A DNA stretch of 64,000 bases from Rhizorhabdus phycosphaerae (lineage in GTDB: Bacteria > Pseudomonadota > Alphaproteobacteria > Sphingomonadales > Sphingomonadaceae): positions 2,071,501 to 2,135,500 of the forward strand of contig NZ_CP049107.1 of the NCBI RefSeq assembly GCF_011044255.1. The letters are read 5' to 3'. The notes beneath the pieces are model-generated. The model did no database searches and was not told the origin of the DNA. It saw nothing but the letters and a program-made list of their open reading frames with translations. Below are positions 8,412 to 17,724 of the stretch, piece by piece (position 1 is the first letter of the stretch; every line of letters starts with the position of its first letter). The position numbers were made by a program, and so were the translations under genes.

Positions 8412-10463
8412 TCAGAACGTCATGCGCAGGCCACCGTAAACGGCGCGGCGTTCGATCGGGTAAAAGGCGACGCTGCCTTCGTCGGCGACGGTCGCCGGGT
8501 TATTGGCGACGTAGCGCAATATGGCGCTCACATCGCCCACCGCCTTCTTGTTCGTCAGATTGCGCGCATCGACGAAGAGCGTCACGCCTTCCGCCACCCG
8601 CGCCTCGCCGCGCACACCGAACATCGTGTAGCCGGGCGCGCGCTTCGTATTCTGGTAATCGACCCAGGCGCCCTGCGGCACCCATTCCACATTGGGTGTC
8701 AGGTTCAGCCCCTCGAAACCGATCCGCAGCTCCGCGCGATATTGGTGCTTCGGCAGCACCGGCAGCCGGTTGTCGCCATATTGCGCGTCATCGCGGAAGC
8801 TGAAGTCGTTATACTGATAGACCTGACGCAGGCGCAGCAATGCGCCCAGCGTGAGATCGAGCCCGGCCTCGACGCCCTGATGCCGCGTCTTGCCCGCGTT
8901 GAACGTCGAGGCGGGGAAGGTCGGGCTGATCGCATATTGCAGCATCTCGCCCTTCAGATCGGCGCGGTAGATGCCGATGTCCCAGGACGCGATGCCATGA
9001 CGACCGCGCGTGCCGATCTCGAAGGTCCAGGCTTTCTGCGTGCCGACCGCAGTGAAGCCGGGAAGCCCCGTCGCCGGGGTCTGGCTGAGTTCGCTGAAGC
9101 CCGGCAGTTCGACCGAGCGGTTATAGTTGGAGTAGAGCTGAACGCCGTCGGCCAGATCGTAGAGCAGCCCGATCTTCGGCGCGAAGGCGTCGAAATCCGC
9201 TGAACCGCTGCGCGCGGCAACGAGGCGGTTGACGATCTCGCGCTTGCCGCTGGTATAGATGCCGCCCGCCACGAGCGTCAGCCGATCGACCGGCTTGAGG
9301 CGCAACTCTCCATAGCTGTTGATCGTCCGCGCGGTCTGCCGGACATTGGCCGTCGGAGCGCCCCGATTTCCGGCGACGTTGAAGAACTGCTTGGCCGCGA
9401 CCTTGCCGAACCGCGCCTGGGTCCCCAGCGTGATCTCCCAGTCCATGCCCGCCGCACGCCCGCTAAGGTCGAGGCTGGCGAAGACCCCGCGATCGTCGCT
9501 GTTCTGGTCGATCACCTGAAAGATCGGGTGGAACAGCTTCTTTGCGTTGTAGAAGCCGCCAAAAGCCAGCGTGCCGGTGCCCAGATCCACCGTGGTGCGG
9601 TTCTGCAGCCGGATCGAGTCGATGTCGCGTTCCTGATCCAGCGCGATGATGCTGGGAAGCGCCTGACGCGGATTCGTCCGGACCTGGTCGAGGCTGAGGG
9701 CGCCCGGCAGGTCCTGGTCGATCCGGCTCGCCACGATATAGAATCGCGTCTCGATCGCATCGGCAAGCCGCAGGCCGACATTGCCGTTGAAGCGCAGCGC
9801 GCCACGCTTCGCATGCTGCCGGTCGCCGTCCGAGTTATCGGTCGTAAGGGCCACATAGGCGTCGCCCCGCTCGTCGGCGAAGGCCGCTGCCGCCTTGGTC
9901 CGGATAGTCGAGAAGCTGCCGCCATCGACGCGCAGTTCGAGGCGCGGAGCGGTACGGCCGGTCGGCGTCACGGCGTTGATCGCGCCGCCGAGCGTGGAAC
10001 CGCCAAAGCGCAGCGCGTTCGCACCACGATAGACCTCGATCCGCTCGAACACCTGCGGGTCGAGTTCCTGGAAATCGCCATTGTCGTCGGCGAGATTGAT
10101 GGGGATGCCGTCCTGGAGAAGCGTCAGGCCGCGCATGTGGAAACCCCGGCTGAGCCCCGATCCCCGGATCGACAGCCGGATCTCCTGGCCAAAACGCGGC
10201 TGCATATAGACGCCCGGCGAGAAGGCGAGCGCGTCACGCAGGCTGACGGCGACACGATCGGCGAACTCCGCGGCATCGACGACGTCGACACCACCGGGGC
10301 GCTTCTCGACCTCACGCCGCGCCTCTTCGGTGACCGAGGCAGCGGTCACCACGATGGTTGCGCGGTCTTCGTCCGCCGTTTCGGCCGCTGCCGCATGCGC
10401 GGCGCCGGACAGCAGGATGGCGAGCGCAGAGGCGCCCCAGGTGGAAATATACTTGAAAGACAT
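8412..10463 (-). CDS. TonB-dependent outer-membrane receptor, probable copper importer
   Basis: About 683 residues. Signal peptide (ISTWGASALAILLSGAAHA), then a plug domain (TIVVTAASV near the N-terminus; IRGSGLSRGF; LLQDGIPINLADDNGDFQE; VYRGANALRFG) and a 22-strand barrel ending in a terminal Phe (YGGLRMTF). The start at 10463 is chosen for the signal peptide; the upstream open frame to 10607 reads as non-coding. The plug resembles FecA-type receptors, but the genes immediately downstream encode PCuAC and SCO1 and the one upstream is DUF2946, so copper or a copper chelate is the best guess for the substrate. This is inferred from context. Confidence 0.88.
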   Translation of the reverse strand: MSFKYISTWGASALAILLSGAAHAAAAETADEDRATIVVTAASVTEEARREVEKRPGGVDVVDAAEFADRVAVSLRDALAFSPGVYMQPRFGQEIRLSIRGSGLSRGFHMRGLTLLQDGIPINLADDNGDFQELDPQVFERIEVYRGANALRFGGSTLGGAINAVTPTGRTAPRLELRVDGGSFSTIRTKAAAAFADERGDAYVALTTDNSDGDRQHAKRGALRFNGNVGLRLADAIETRFYIVASRIDQDLPGALSLDQVRTNPRQALPSIIALDQERDIDSIRLQNRTTVDLGTGTLAFGGFYNAKKLFHPIFQVIDQNSDDRGVFASLDLSGRAAGMDWEITLGTQARFGKVAAKQFFNVAGNRGAPTANVRQTARTINSYGELRLKPVDRLTLVAGGIYTSGKREIVNRLVAARSGSADFDAFAPKIGLLYDLADGVQLYSNYNRSVELPGFSELSQTPATGLPGFTAVGTQKAWTFEIGTRGRHGIASWDIGIYRADLKGEMLQYAISPTFPASTFNAGKTRHQGVEAGLDLTLGALLRLRQVYQYNDFSFRDDAQYGDNRLPVLPKHQYRAELRIGFEGLNLTPNVEWVPQGAWVDYQNTKRAPGYTMFGVRGEARVAEGVTLFVDARNLTNKKAVGDVSAILRYVANNPATVADEGSVAFYPIERRAVYGGLRMTF

Positions 10464-10554
10464 GGATAAACCTCGACCGGGCAGGCCGATCGCGGCCTCC
10501 CCCCTGAACATGCAAATGGAGCCGCATCGATGCGCGGCGCCTTCGAATGGTGGT

Positions 10555-10971
10555 TCAGGAGTGGGCTGGTGGTCCGGTGGGCGGCGGCGGCGGCGCAGCG
10601 AGACCACGACCTATCGCGCCGGTGCCGCGTGCCAGGACGAGGTACGATATGACCGGCGCGAAGGCGAAGGGAACGCCGCTATCCAGCGACGGCAGATCGA
10701 GCGCCGCTCCGAAGCCCGCGAAGACGCAGGGATGCGAAGCCCGGTCGTCGCCCGGCTTGCCCTCATGCACCTCACCCTTGTCGTCGACCCAGGCCGATAC
10801 CGCGCCTTGTCCGGTGCAAAGGATGATAGAAAAACCACGCTCGGCCGATGCCGGCATCCAACCCGCAGGAATGAGAACCCGCATGATCAGCGCCAGGACG
10901 GACAGGCACAGAGCCGCCTGCATGCAGACGCGTGCCGCGCTTCCCGCGGTGAAGGACCGACCCCCGATCAT
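10555..10971 (-). CDS. DUF2946-family small envelope protein
   Basis: 138 residues. Seen: one N-terminal hydrophobic segment (ALCLSVLALIMRVL), then the family pattern IPAGWMP, ILCTGQG and HPCVFAGFG, and a Pro-rich C-terminus. DUF2946 proteins commonly neighbour TonB receptors and copper genes; the Cys residues and the His-Pro-Cys motif would suit metal binding, which is unproven. Start chosen at 10971 because AAGGGG precedes it by 8 nt; an in-frame ATG at 11016 lacks such a site. It is first of the minus-strand copper group, 91 nt before the receptor. Confidence 0.75.
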   Translation of the reverse strand: MIGGRSFTAGSAARVCMQAALCLSVLALIMRVLIPAGWMPASAERGFSIILCTGQGAVSAWVDDKGEVHEGKPGDDRASHPCVFAGFGAALDLPSLDSGVPFAFAPVISYLVLARGTGAIGRGLAAPPPPPTGPPAHS

Positions 10972-11054
10972 CGCGCCGCCCCTTACGCAGCATGCCGCCC
11001 GAAGTCCATCGGGCAAGATGCCCCACCCGACGCGTTCGAACCGATCGCCGGGCC

Positions 11055-11070
11055 ACTACCGTAACTACCG
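11055..11070. repeat. ACTACCG direct repeat upstream of two divergent genes
   Basis: ACTACCG occurs twice with a 2-bp spacer (9-bp period) between the divergent DUF2946 and hybrid-kinase genes. Its position fits a regulator site. ACTAC-type cores also occur near 2567-2572 and 17962-17968 in this window. No binding protein is known from sequence. Confidence 0.3.
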
Positions 11071-11130
11071 AGTCTGGACCGCTTTTCCCGCGGGTGACAG
11101 GATCGGGCCCGGGGAAGATGTGGGGACCGG

Positions 11131-14100
11131 ATGGACGGAGCGACGATCAGGCGTGCAGCGGTGATACCAAGGTCGCTCGGGGCCCCGCATCTGTTGCGCG
11201 ACAATAGGCTTATCGGGGCGGCGGCGATCCTGCTGCTCGCCCTCGCCACCTATCTGTCCGCTGCCTACAGCCTCTCCTTTCCCAATGAAGGGCGCCTCAC
11301 CCCCGGTGTCTGGCTCGTCAACGGAATCGCCCTCGCCGCGCTTCTGCGCACCTCACGCCGGCGGTGGCCAGCGATCATCCTGGCCGCCTATCTCGGCAAT
11401 CTGGCCGCCGACATGCAGTTTCGCGACAAGCCGCTGCTGCTGGACGCCCTGAGTTCGGGCACTAACGCCGTTCAGTTCACCCTGTGCGCCGCCGTCGTGC
11501 GCGACCGCATCGGCCGCTTCTTCGATCTGACCGATATCCGCCATCTGCTGTGGCTGGGGGCGATGGGCGCAGCAACGACCGCGCTCAAGGTCGGTATCGC
11601 CATGGGCCTGAACGTCGGCCTCGGGATCGCGGACATCTACAACCGGCACATGCTCGACTGGGCGCTGATCGTCTTCCTCGGTCTGTTCGTCCTCGCCCTG
11701 CCGCTCCTCGCCCTCTCCGCACCACGCGACCGCCTGTCCAAACCGATCGACCCCATCGGTATCGCGCTGGTCCTGCTGCAGCTTGTAGTGCTCTTCCTGA
11801 CCTTCGGGCCACCGGGTTACCCGGGGGTCTATCTGGCGGTGCCCGTGCTGATGCTGCTCGCCTGGCGGCATGGCCTGCTCGGCGCCGGCCTCGGATCGGT
11901 CGTCACGATCGTCGCAGCGTGCATGTTGCTGCGCTTCACCTCCGGCCTCGATGGAAGGCTCTCCATAGCCGGCTACAATGCCACCGAGCGGGGCACCTAT
12001 CTGGAGCTGTTCTTCAGCGTCGCGATCCTGATGTGCCTTCCACTCGCGATCGGCCGGACGCGGCAACTGCGCATGGAGCGCGCGCTGGCCGACGCGCTCG
12101 AAGCCGCCAACCGGCGCAGCGCGCTGCTGGCGGACAGCGAAGCCGCCGCGCGTCGCTCCGAAGCGGCTCTGATCGAGAATGAGCTGCGCTGGCGCTCGGC
12201 GATCGAAGGCTCGGGACTGGGCGTATGGGACTGGAACATGGCCCGCCGCGAGATATTCCTCTCGCAGCGCCTCAACGCAATGTTCGGCTACCCGGAAGAG
12301 GAGCGGCAGAATAATCTGCGCAGCATCCGCCAGCGCATCCACCCGGAGGATCGGCAACGTAGCCGGGTCGCCCTGCAGCGCTGTCTGAAGGGAGAAGCCC
12401 CGACCTACGAATGCCAGATGCGCTGCCAGTGCGCCGACGGGAGCTATCGCTGGTTTCACGATCGGGGGATGATTTTCGAGCGTGCCGCCGACGGCACGCC
12501 CGTGCGCATGATCGGCACCTATACCGACATCCACCAGCAGAAGACCTATGAACTGCGGTCCCGCCGCCATGCCCGGCTCTATGCCACGCTGGCAGCCTGC
12601 AACGCAGCGATCGCCCGCCGCGCACCCATCAGCGACCTGTGCGCGACGATCTGCGACATCCTCGTCGGCAGCAGCGACATCCGGCTCGCCTGGATCGGCT
12701 TCGCCAATGAGGAGACGGGCATCTTCGGGCCGATGACGATCCGGGGCGACGCGCTGGAACATGTCGCGAATGTCCGCTTGTCCGCGCGCGCCGACGACCC
12801 TCGGGGATTGGGCCCTACGGGCGTGGCGTTCCGCCGGAACGAGGCGGTGTGGGTCGAAGACTATGCCCATGACCCTCTGACGCAAAGCTGGCGCGAGGTG
12901 GGCGCGCGGTTCGGCTGGAAGAGCATGGCCGTGATCCCGTTGCGCCGGAAGATGGAACCGGTCGCGATCCTCGGCATTCACGCCGGCGATGTCGGCTTCT
13001 TCGACGACGAGGCCCGTGCCTTGCTGGTCGACATCGCCGCGCAGTTCAACCTCGCGCTCGAAATCGACGAAGCCGAAGACGCCGCCGCCCGCTACCAGCT
13101 CGAGCTGGCAGAATCCGAACGGCGGTTTCGCGCGGTGTTCGAGGCTTCGCCCATCGGCATCGCCGTCATGGACACCGCAACGGGCGACTTCCACACCGTC
13201 AACCCGCGCTTCGAGGCGATCGTCGGGCGCCGCATCGATGAGCTCCGGACGCTTACATGGCAGGCGATCACCCACCCCGACGACATCCAGCAGGACGTCG
13301 CGCTTTGGGAGCAGTTCGCGGCGGGCTCGATCAACGGTTACCAGCTCGAGAAGCGCTATGTGCGCGAGCAGGGCGAGCCTGTCTGGGTCCATATGACGAT
13401 CGCGCGCTTTGCGATGCCGGACGAAGCGAAGCCGCAGCATCTGTGCATGATCGAGGATATCACCGAGGAAAAGACGCTGCGAAGCCAGATGGAGTTTGCG
13501 CAGCGCATGGAATCGATCGGACAGCTGACCGGCGGCGTCGCGCACGACTTCAACAATCTGCTGACGATCATGATCGGGAGCAGCGAGACCCTGCTGGAAA
13601 CGCTCCGCGACGAGGAGCAGCGCAAGCTGGCGGCGCTGGTGCTGCAGGCCGCAGAACAGGGCGGCGAACTGACGCGGCGGCTGCTCGCCTTCTCCCGCAG
13701 GCAGCCCCTCGAACCGCAGAGCTTCGACCTCAATGCCCTCGTCGAGCGCAACATACCGCTGCTGCGCCGCTCTCTGGGCGGTGGCCTGCGCTTCGTCGTC
13801 GACGAATCGCCGGACCTGCTGCCTGTCTTCGCGGATCCCGGACAGACCGAGGCCGCAATCCTGAATCTCTGCATCAACGCGCGCGACGCGATGCCGCAGG
13901 GTGGCGTGCTGGTGCTGGCGACGCAAAATGCGCGGCTCGACGAGGACATGTGCCGCAGGCACCCCGACGCCGCCGAGGGCGACTATGTGGTCGTCGAGGT
14001 GAGCGATACGGGCAGCGGCATCGCTCCCGAGCTGATGGACAAGATCTTCGAACCCTTCTTCACTACCAAGGAAACCGGCAAGGGCTCGGGCCTTGGCCTC

Positions 14101-14640
14101 AGCATGGTGTACGGCTTCGTCAGGCAGTCGGGCGGCTTCATCGAAGTGGACAGCGAGATCGGGCGCGGAACCCGCTTCTCGCTCTTCCTGCCTGCCGCCG
14201 CCGATGCCGGAGAGAATCCGGCCCCCGCGCAAGAGCCTTCCCAGGAGCGTCTCGAAAAGGGGGAGGAGCGCATATTGCTGGTCGAGGACAATGAGGTGCT
14301 CCGCGCCCATGCCCGTGCCCAGCTCGAGAGCCTGGGCTATGAGGTGCTGGAGGCCGAAGACGGTGCAGTCGCGCTCGACATCCTCTCCGGTCGCGACGAT
14401 ATCGACCTGCTGTTCACCGACATCGTGATGCCGGGGGGCATCAATGGACGCGACCTCGCGGAGCGGGCGCTGGTCCGCCAGCCCTGGCTGCGCATTCTCT
14501 ATACCTCCGGCTATTCGCGCGATGCGTTGATGAAGGATGGGCGTCTCGTGGCGGGGGTGACGCTTCTGCAGAAGCCTTATGCCAAACGCGATCTGGCGGC
14601 GAAGGTCCGCCGCGTCCTCGACGAAGTGCCGCCGCTGTAG
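11131..14640 (+). CDS. MASE1-PAS-GAF-PAS hybrid histidine kinase
   Basis: 1169 residues. A membrane MASE1 sensor region with about eight hydrophobic segments fills roughly 20-310. It is followed by PAS (about 350-470), GAF (490-645), a second PAS (664-780), the phospho-acceptor domain with GGVAHDFNNLL (His805), the HATPase domain (ILNLCINARDAM, then SDTGSGIAP and GSGLGLSMVYGF) and a C-terminal receiver with LFTDIVMPGG (phospho-acceptor Asp1097) and a conserved QKPY lysine. It should autophosphorylate in response to a membrane or cytosolic signal and relay internally. The FixJ-type regulator at 14812 starts about 170 bp later and is the likely output partner. Confidence 0.93.
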   Translation: MDGATIRRAAVIPRSLGAPHLLRDNRLIGAAAILLLALATYLSAAYSLSFPNEGRLTPGVWLVNGIALAALLRTSRRRWPAIILAAYLGNLAADMQFRDKPLLLDALSSGTNAVQFTLCAAVVRDRIGRFFDLTDIRHLLWLGAMGAATTALKVGIAMGLNVGLGIADIYNRHMLDWALIVFLGLFVLALPLLALSAPRDRLSKPIDPIGIALVLLQLVVLFLTFGPPGYPGVYLAVPVLMLLAWRHGLLGAGLGSVVTIVAACMLLRFTSGLDGRLSIAGYNATERGTYLELFFSVAILMCLPLAIGRTRQLRMERALADALEAANRRSALLADSEAAARRSEAALIENELRWRSAIEGSGLGVWDWNMARREIFLSQRLNAMFGYPEEERQNNLRSIRQRIHPEDRQRSRVALQRCLKGEAPTYECQMRCQCADGSYRWFHDRGMIFERAADGTPVRMIGTYTDIHQQKTYELRSRRHARLYATLAACNAAIARRAPISDLCATICDILVGSSDIRLAWIGFANEETGIFGPMTIRGDALEHVANVRLSARADDPRGLGPTGVAFRRNEAVWVEDYAHDPLTQSWREVGARFGWKSMAVIPLRRKMEPVAILGIHAGDVGFFDDEARALLVDIAAQFNLALEIDEAEDAAARYQLELAESERRFRAVFEASPIGIAVMDTATGDFHTVNPRFEAIVGRRIDELRTLTWQAITHPDDIQQDVALWEQFAAGSINGYQLEKRYVREQGEPVWVHMTIARFAMPDEAKPQHLCMIEDITEEKTLRSQMEFAQRMESIGQLTGGVAHDFNNLLTIMIGSSETLLETLRDEEQRKLAALVLQAAEQGGELTRRLLAFSRRQPLEPQSFDLNALVERNIPLLRRSLGGGLRFVVDESPDLLPVFADPGQTEAAILNLCINARDAMPQGGVLVLATQNARLDEDMCRRHPDAAEGDYVVVEVSDTGSGIAPELMDKIFEPFFTTKETGKGSGLGLSMVYGFVRQSGGFIEVDSEIGRGTRFSLFLPAAADAGENPAPAQEPSQERLEKGEERILLVEDNEVLRAHARAQLESLGYEVLEAEDGAVALDILSGRDDIDLLFTDIVMPGGINGRDLAERALVRQPWLRILYTSGYSRDALMKDGRLVAGVTLLQKPYAKRDLAAKVRRVLDEVPPL

Positions 14641-14811
14641 CCCACGGACAAAAAACCGCATTGCGGAAAATTGGACTTGCGGCAATGCAAGCCCCCTTTA
14701 GGGTTGCTGCGGGGGCCGTAACGGACCGTCTATAGGACGGACCGGACGGGATCCCCGTCATCGCGCTGTCCGGCCATTTCCGCCGGGCGGGGGGCCGCGA
14801 AGGGGTTGCTT

Positions 14812-15420
14812 ATGGCGCAGGACGGATCGGGGCATGTTCACGTCATCGATGACGAACCCGGCGTGCGGGAAACGATTGCCATAATCCTGCGGGCGGCGGG
14901 CCACCCCGTCTCAGTTTATGAGACGGCAGAGTCCCTCGTGGACAGTCTGGATCCGGATGCGTCCGGCTGCGTCGTCACCGACGTCAATATGCCGGGCATG
15001 AACGGCATCGGCCTGATCAGGCACATGAAGTCGATCGGGTCGGACATGCCGGTCATCGTTATTTCGGGACAGGCCGACGTGGCTATGGCGGTTGAGGCAA
15101 TGAAAGCCGGCGCTGTCGAGTTCCTCGAAAAGCCTCTTCATGCCGAACCTCTGCGAGATGCGGTGCAGGCCGCGCTGGATCGCACACCCGCCCCCAGGTC
15201 GCCCGAGGCCGAACGCTATGTCCGCGTCGTTGAATCGCTGACGCGTCGCCAGCGCGAAGTGCTGACCGGCATATTGGAAGGCCTGCCCAACAAACTGATC
15301 GCGCATCGGCTGGGTCTCAGCGTCCGCACCGTCGAGGCCTATCGGGCAGCGATCATGGAACGGACACAGACCCGCAGCCTCAGCGAGCTCGTCCGGCTCG
15401 GTATCATGGCGGGGCTGTAG
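14812..15420 (+). CDS. FixJ-type response regulator
   Basis: About 202 residues. Receiver domain (about 8-120) with the acidic pair DDE, phospho-acceptor Asp in CVVTDVNMPGMNG and the lysine in FLEKPL; then a LuxR-type helix-turn-helix (about 140-200; LTRRQREVLTGILEG, NKLIAHRLGLSVRTVEAYR). This layout matches the FixJ/NarL class. The start is ATG 14812, 6 nt after AAGGGG; an in-frame TTG at 14806 is less likely. It probably receives phosphate from the hybrid kinase just upstream. The 170-bp gap holds GGACCG direct repeats that might be an autoregulatory site. Confidence 0.92.
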   Translation: MAQDGSGHVHVIDDEPGVRETIAIILRAAGHPVSVYETAESLVDSLDPDASGCVVTDVNMPGMNGIGLIRHMKSIGSDMPVIVISGQADVAMAVEAMKAGAVEFLEKPLHAEPLRDAVQAALDRTPAPRSPEAERYVRVVESLTRRQREVLTGILEGLPNKLIAHRLGLSVRTVEAYRAAIMERTQTRSLSELVRLGIMAGL

Positions 15421-15436
15421 GAGCGGTGCGCCGGAA

Positions 15437-16027
15437 CTAGGCCGCTCCTGCGCCCAGCCAGGCCGCCAGGCGTCGGAAATGAAGAGCGGAGGAGAATTTC
15501 ACGCCGAGCCGGCCGTCCGCCGTCCAGCGCACCACCGCCGTGAAGTCGCCCAATCCATCCAGGATGAGTTCGACGACGTCGCCGGGAGCCACCGGCAGGG
15601 GATCAGCGAGGCCGAGGCCAGCGCCCGACAACGAGATGTTCTCGATGAAGACGCGGGTTTCGGCGCATCCGGCGATTAATCGCCCGCCGCCCCGAGCGCA
15701 GAAGCGCGGCGCCCGGCTCGGGTGAAGCTGGTCGGCTGCTCCCCCCAGAAACTCGGCCGTATCCACCGGCGCATCGAACTCCACGCCGGCGCTCCCGTCG
15801 GCGCTCCAGCGGACCGTCGCGGGAACGGTGATATCGGACCGGACCTGCAGCTGCAGCCTCTGGCCCATCTCAACGAGAAAATTGGTTTCTATCCGCGCGC
15901 CCCGGGCCGAAAGATTGCGGATGATGCACAGGGTTTCGCCCCGATCGCCGAGAAGCTTCGCCACCTTGAACGTCGTCACATGGCGCACGTCGCGCCTGCG
16001 GCTTTCGGAATGCGGCTCGATGGTCAT
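15437..16027 (-). CDS. Tandem PilZ-domain protein
   Basis: 196 residues containing two PilZ domains (about 8-95 and 105-190). PilZ binds cyclic di-GMP. The first domain has the full signature: RxxxR in RRRDVRH (Arg11 and Arg15) and NLSARGARIE. The second keeps NISLSGAGLGL but lacks an RxxxR element, so it may be a non-binding partner domain. The start is supported by AGAGGAG. It lies 31 nt after the chemoreceptor gene on the same strand, so the two are probably co-transcribed and link cyclic di-GMP to motility or aerotaxis. Confidence 0.88.
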   Translation of the reverse strand: MTIEPHSESRRRDVRHVTTFKVAKLLGDRGETLCIIRNLSARGARIETNFLVEMGQRLQLQVRSDITVPATVRWSADGSAGVEFDAPVDTAEFLGGAADQLHPSRAPRFCARGGGRLIAGCAETRVFIENISLSGAGLGLADPLPVAPGDVVELILDGLGDFTAVVRWTADGRLGVKFSSALHFRRLAAWLGAGAA

Positions 16028-16058
16028 TCTCGGCTCCTCTCCAACTACCGGATGATCC

Positions 16059-17585
16059 TCAGAACTCGGTCCAGTCGTCGCCCACCGCGCGAGCGATCGG
16101 GACGACCTGCGAGGGCGCCGGGACGGTCTTGACGCGCAGTGCCCGGACATTGCCCCCCGCTCCACTGCGCGGCGCGGCGCTCCCCGCCAGACGGAAGGAA
16201 CCGACCGCTGACACCAGTTCCGACGCTTCATGGGCCAGCGTGCGGGCGGCGGCGCTGGATTGCTCGACCATCGCCGCATTCTGCTGGGTCATCCGGTCCA
16301 TATTCGACACGGCGCCACTTACCAGCCCCAGCCGGCCCGCCTGAATCTCCGCGGCTTCCGAAATCTCGGCCGCCTGCTCCTTGATCTCCGCGACCCTGCC
16401 GGCGATGCGCTCCAGGGCCGCACCGGTGCGTCCGACGAGGTCGACACCACGCCCCACCTGGCGCGACGAGGTTTCGATCAGTCCCTTGATATTCTGCGCG
16501 GCATCGGCCGAGCGCTGCGCAAGCGCTCTGACCTCGTTCGCCACGACCGCGAACCCGCGACCCGATTCCCCGGCGCGGGCAGCCTCGACACCGGCGTTCA
16601 GCGCCAGCAAATTGGTCTGGAAGGCAATACCGTCGATCAGGTCGACGATCTGGGCAATCTGGCGGGCGGACGCCTCGATGTCGCCCATCGCCGCCACGGC
16701 TTCGCGGACGACATCACCGCCGTGCGAGGCTTCCTCATGGGCTTTGCCCACGCTGTCATTGACCGACGCGGCGCCCATTGCGGTCGTACGTACCGCGTCG
16801 GTGATTTCCTTCATCGCATCGGCCGTTTCCTCGAGGCTTGCTGCCTGCTGCTCGGTGCGCTGGGCGAGGTCGTCCGATGCCTGGCTGATCTCGGCCGATC
16901 CGGTGCTGATGCTCTCCGAGGAGCGTGCGACCTGGCCGATCGTCTCCGCCATCTGGGCGCGCATGGATTCGAAATCGTCGGCGAGCTTCCGGTAATCCTC
17001 CGGCAGGTCTTCGAGGCGGACGGTGAAGTCGCCGCCGGCAAGTTGCGCCAGCGCCGTACCGAGCTTGTCCACGACCGCTGCGCGGCGTTCGCTCTCCACC
17101 TTGAAATAGGTGGACAGCGCAATGTCCATGTCGAGCAGCGCCGTCTTCACCAACGTTCCCAACAAGGCGCTGAGCGCACGCCCGTTCAGGCGGGTAAGCA
17201 CCCCTTGCGTCAGCACGCGCTCGATGACCCGCTCAAGCACCGCCGCATAGCTGCCGATATACCAGGTCGGCTCCAGACCGATCGTGGCGTGGACCTGCCC
17301 GATCCGCTCGGCCCGCGTGAAATATTGCCCGTCGATCCGACGCGCAAACAGCTCCCGCCAATGTTCGAGCTGCTTGTCTCGGGCGTGGTCGGCATGCTTC
17401 TTCGTGGCGAAGAAAGACGCAATCTCGGGCGTTTCGGCGATATGCCGATAAAGGTCGTCCAATGCCTCCGGCGCATGTTCGGCCAGAACATCGCTGATCC
17501 GGGGAAAGGTCTCGTAATTCTCATCCGTCAACCGGATGAAAGCGAGCCGTCGTTCCATTCCACTTTCAGTGTTTCGTCCATTCAT
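16059..17585 (-). CDS. Globin-coupled soluble chemoreceptor
   Basis: 508 residues with no membrane segment. N-terminal globin-sensor domain (about 10-175); the haem-proximal histidine sits in the family motif GQVHATIGLEPTWY. A short linker leads to the methyl-accepting signalling domain (about 210-450), whose hairpin tip reads IDGIAFQTNLLALNAGVEAARAGE (split motif: FQTNLLALNA then EAARAG). The C-terminus ends DDWTEF, a W-x-x-F tail that in alphaproteobacterial receptors tethers CheR/CheB. Predicted role: oxygen or gas sensing feeding the chemotaxis array. A GGAAGGG ribosome site supports the start. It is followed by the PilZ gene. Confidence 0.93.
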   Translation of the reverse strand: MNGRNTESGMERRLAFIRLTDENYETFPRISDVLAEHAPEALDDLYRHIAETPEIASFFATKKHADHARDKQLEHWRELFARRIDGQYFTRAERIGQVHATIGLEPTWYIGSYAAVLERVIERVLTQGVLTRLNGRALSALLGTLVKTALLDMDIALSTYFKVESERRAAVVDKLGTALAQLAGGDFTVRLEDLPEDYRKLADDFESMRAQMAETIGQVARSSESISTGSAEISQASDDLAQRTEQQAASLEETADAMKEITDAVRTTAMGAASVNDSVGKAHEEASHGGDVVREAVAAMGDIEASARQIAQIVDLIDGIAFQTNLLALNAGVEAARAGESGRGFAVVANEVRALAQRSADAAQNIKGLIETSSRQVGRGVDLVGRTGAALERIAGRVAEIKEQAAEISEAAEIQAGRLGLVSGAVSNMDRMTQQNAAMVEQSSAAARTLAHEASELVSAVGSFRLAGSAAPRSGAGGNVRALRVKTVPAPSQVVPIARAVGDDWTEF

Positions 17586-17724
17586 CCGGCAGCCCTTCCA
17601 TCCGCTGCAACCCTCGATCGACCCAAGTAACTTTTCGTTAACTTATTGAGTAATCTAGATAGTTTCTGACTAAGGCGTGAAGAGCACTCGGCCTATTGGG
17701 AAAAATACCATCTGCGGAAGATAC

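Noticed and set aside
14656-14666. CCGCATTGCGG dyad after the hybrid kinase as a terminator
   Set aside because: The 5-bp arms leave a single-base loop and no T-run follows.
11353-14685. Very long minus-strand open frame opposite the hybrid kinase gene
   Set aside because: It mirrors the kinase codon bias, has no family motifs, and the plus-strand gene is complete with clear domains. Similar mirror frames oppose phoX, the oxoprolinase and the ligases.
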